Shown: positions 4,568 to 5,148 of the stretch, one piece after another | Position numbering within the stretch: the stretch's first letter is position 1 | Layout: the number at the start of each line of letters is the position of its first letter | Source: Methanoregula sp. | GTDB taxonomy: Archaea > Halobacteriota > Methanomicrobia > Methanomicrobiales > Methanospirillaceae | NCBI GenBank assembly: GCA_026394635.1 | Contig: JAPKXV010000281.1 | Location: 1 to 5,148 of the forward strand | Reading direction: 5' to 3' | Length of the DNA: 5,148 bases | The notes under the pieces: generated by a model | The model's input: the letters and a program-made list of their open reading frames with translations, nothing else | What the model was told of the DNA's origin: nothing | Database searches by the model: none | Position numbers and translations under genes: made by a program

Positions 4568-5148
4568 AGGCATATTGTGACCAGCATTTCCTCATCGATC
4601 CCCAGGCAGTTGGACGTATCGCTGGCGTAACTGATGTCCGGGACCGCGAGGTGCTGGAGGTGGGGCCGGGTAACGGCGCACTCACAAAAGCCCTGCTCGA
4701 TCGCGGGGCAATCGTCCACGCGGTGGAGCTGGATCCGGAGCTTTGCGAAGGGCTCACCGACCGGTTTTCCCAAGAGATCGCCAGCGGAAAACTCACCGTG
4801 ACGCACGGGGATGCGTCCCGGTGCGACCTGCCCCCTTTTTCGGTCGTTGTTTCAAACCTCCCTTACTCGATCTCATCGAAGATCACCTTCCGGCTGTTTG
4901 AGATGGGATTCGAAACCGCAGTGCTGATGTACCAGATGGAATTTGCACAACGGATGGTCGCACCGGCAGGCACCAAGGATTGCGGGAGGCTCTCGATCAT
5001 GGTGCAGACCTATGCGACCGTGCAGAAGTGCTTTACGCTCCCGCCCAATTGTTTTTCGCCCAAACCGCAGGTGCACTCCACCGTGGTAAAAATAGTCCCC
5101 CGCCCGCCGATCTTTTATGTGAACGACCGCAGGCGCTATGCTGATGTC
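4564..5148 (+). CDS. ksgA: RsmA/KsgA/Dim1 16S rRNA adenine dimethyltransferase (3' end outside window)
   Basis: This S-adenosylmethionine-dependent enzyme makes the two adjacent N6,N6-dimethyladenosines in the loop of helix 45 at the 3' end of 16S rRNA, a late checkpoint of small-subunit assembly. The first 195 residues are present, roughly three quarters of the usual length, and the frame stays open to the window edge. Motifs are DQHFLID (6-12; many homologues have GQHFL or GQNFL), cofactor motif I EVGPGNGALT (32-41), acidic E55 in VELD, D83 in HGDA, and the catalytic motif IV NLPYSIS (98-104). Then come VLMYQMEFAQRMVAPAGTKD (120-139), GRLSIMVQT (141-149) and the substrate-side CFSPKPQVHST (163-173). 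The N-terminus is short, with only five residues before DQHFL. The start overlaps the DUF655 stop as ATGA and lacks a Shine-Dalgarno sequence, with a hairpin just upstream, so translation is probably coupled. Confidence 0.95.
   Translation, partial: MKAYCDQHFLIDPQAVGRIAGVTDVRDREVLEVGPGNGALTKALLDRGAIVHAVELDPELCEGLTDRFSQEIASGKLTVTHGDASRCDLPPFSVVVSNLPYSISSKITFRLFEMGFETAVLMYQMEFAQRMVAPAGTKDCGRLSIMVQTYATVQKCFTLPPNCFSPKPQVHSTVVKIVPRPPIFYVNDRRRYADV

Overview
The window is a compact, one-directional stretch of archaeal 'information processing' genes. All eight genes lie on the + strand, and the gaps between them are at most 21 bases or are replaced by short overlaps. The gene set (FtsY, SRP54, TrmY, Pus10, L21e, Rpo4, a DUF655 protein and an RsmA/Dim1-type methyltransferase) is purely archaeal. 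The protein sequences and the moderately GC-rich codon use suggest a euryarchaeal methanogen of the Methanomicrobiales (Methanoregula-like). That placement comes from recalled family resemblance, not from a search.

Layout. Bases 1-189 are the last 62 codons of ftsY, the SRP receptor GTPase. Bases 189-1532 are srp54, the signal recognition particle GTPase, which shares one base with ftsY. Bases 1534-2106 (trmY) and 2097-3329 (pus10) are two tRNA-modifying enzymes that act in sequence on the same T-loop nucleotide. Pus10 makes pseudouridine 54 (and 55), and TrmY methylates pseudouridine 54 to m1-pseudouridine 54. Bases 3332-3622 are rpl21e and 3644-3994 are rpo4 (rpoF). Bases 4004-4567 encode a DUF655 protein of unknown function, predicted to bind nucleic acid. 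From 4564 to the window edge is ksgA (rsmA), a 16S rRNA adenine dimethyltransferase, cut off at the right after 195 codons.

The genes form one functional theme: membrane targeting of nascent proteins, tRNA T-loop maturation, a large-subunit protein, an RNA polymerase stalk subunit and late small-subunit rRNA modification. No terminator or clear intergenic promoter is visible, so the segment looks like part of one long operon with strong translational coupling.

The most interesting small-scale signals are: a perfect 20-bp palindrome inside pus10; hairpins at the two gene junctions whose downstream genes lack a Shine-Dalgarno sequence (srp54/trmY and DUF655/ksgA); a seven-residue in-frame tandem duplication in the SRP54 M domain whose copies differ only at third codon positions; and a DTQGR sequence in SRP54 where the family normally has DTAGR. 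I found no mobile element, CRISPR array, RNA gene or obviously new multi-gene system. The only uncharacterised gene is the DUF655 one.
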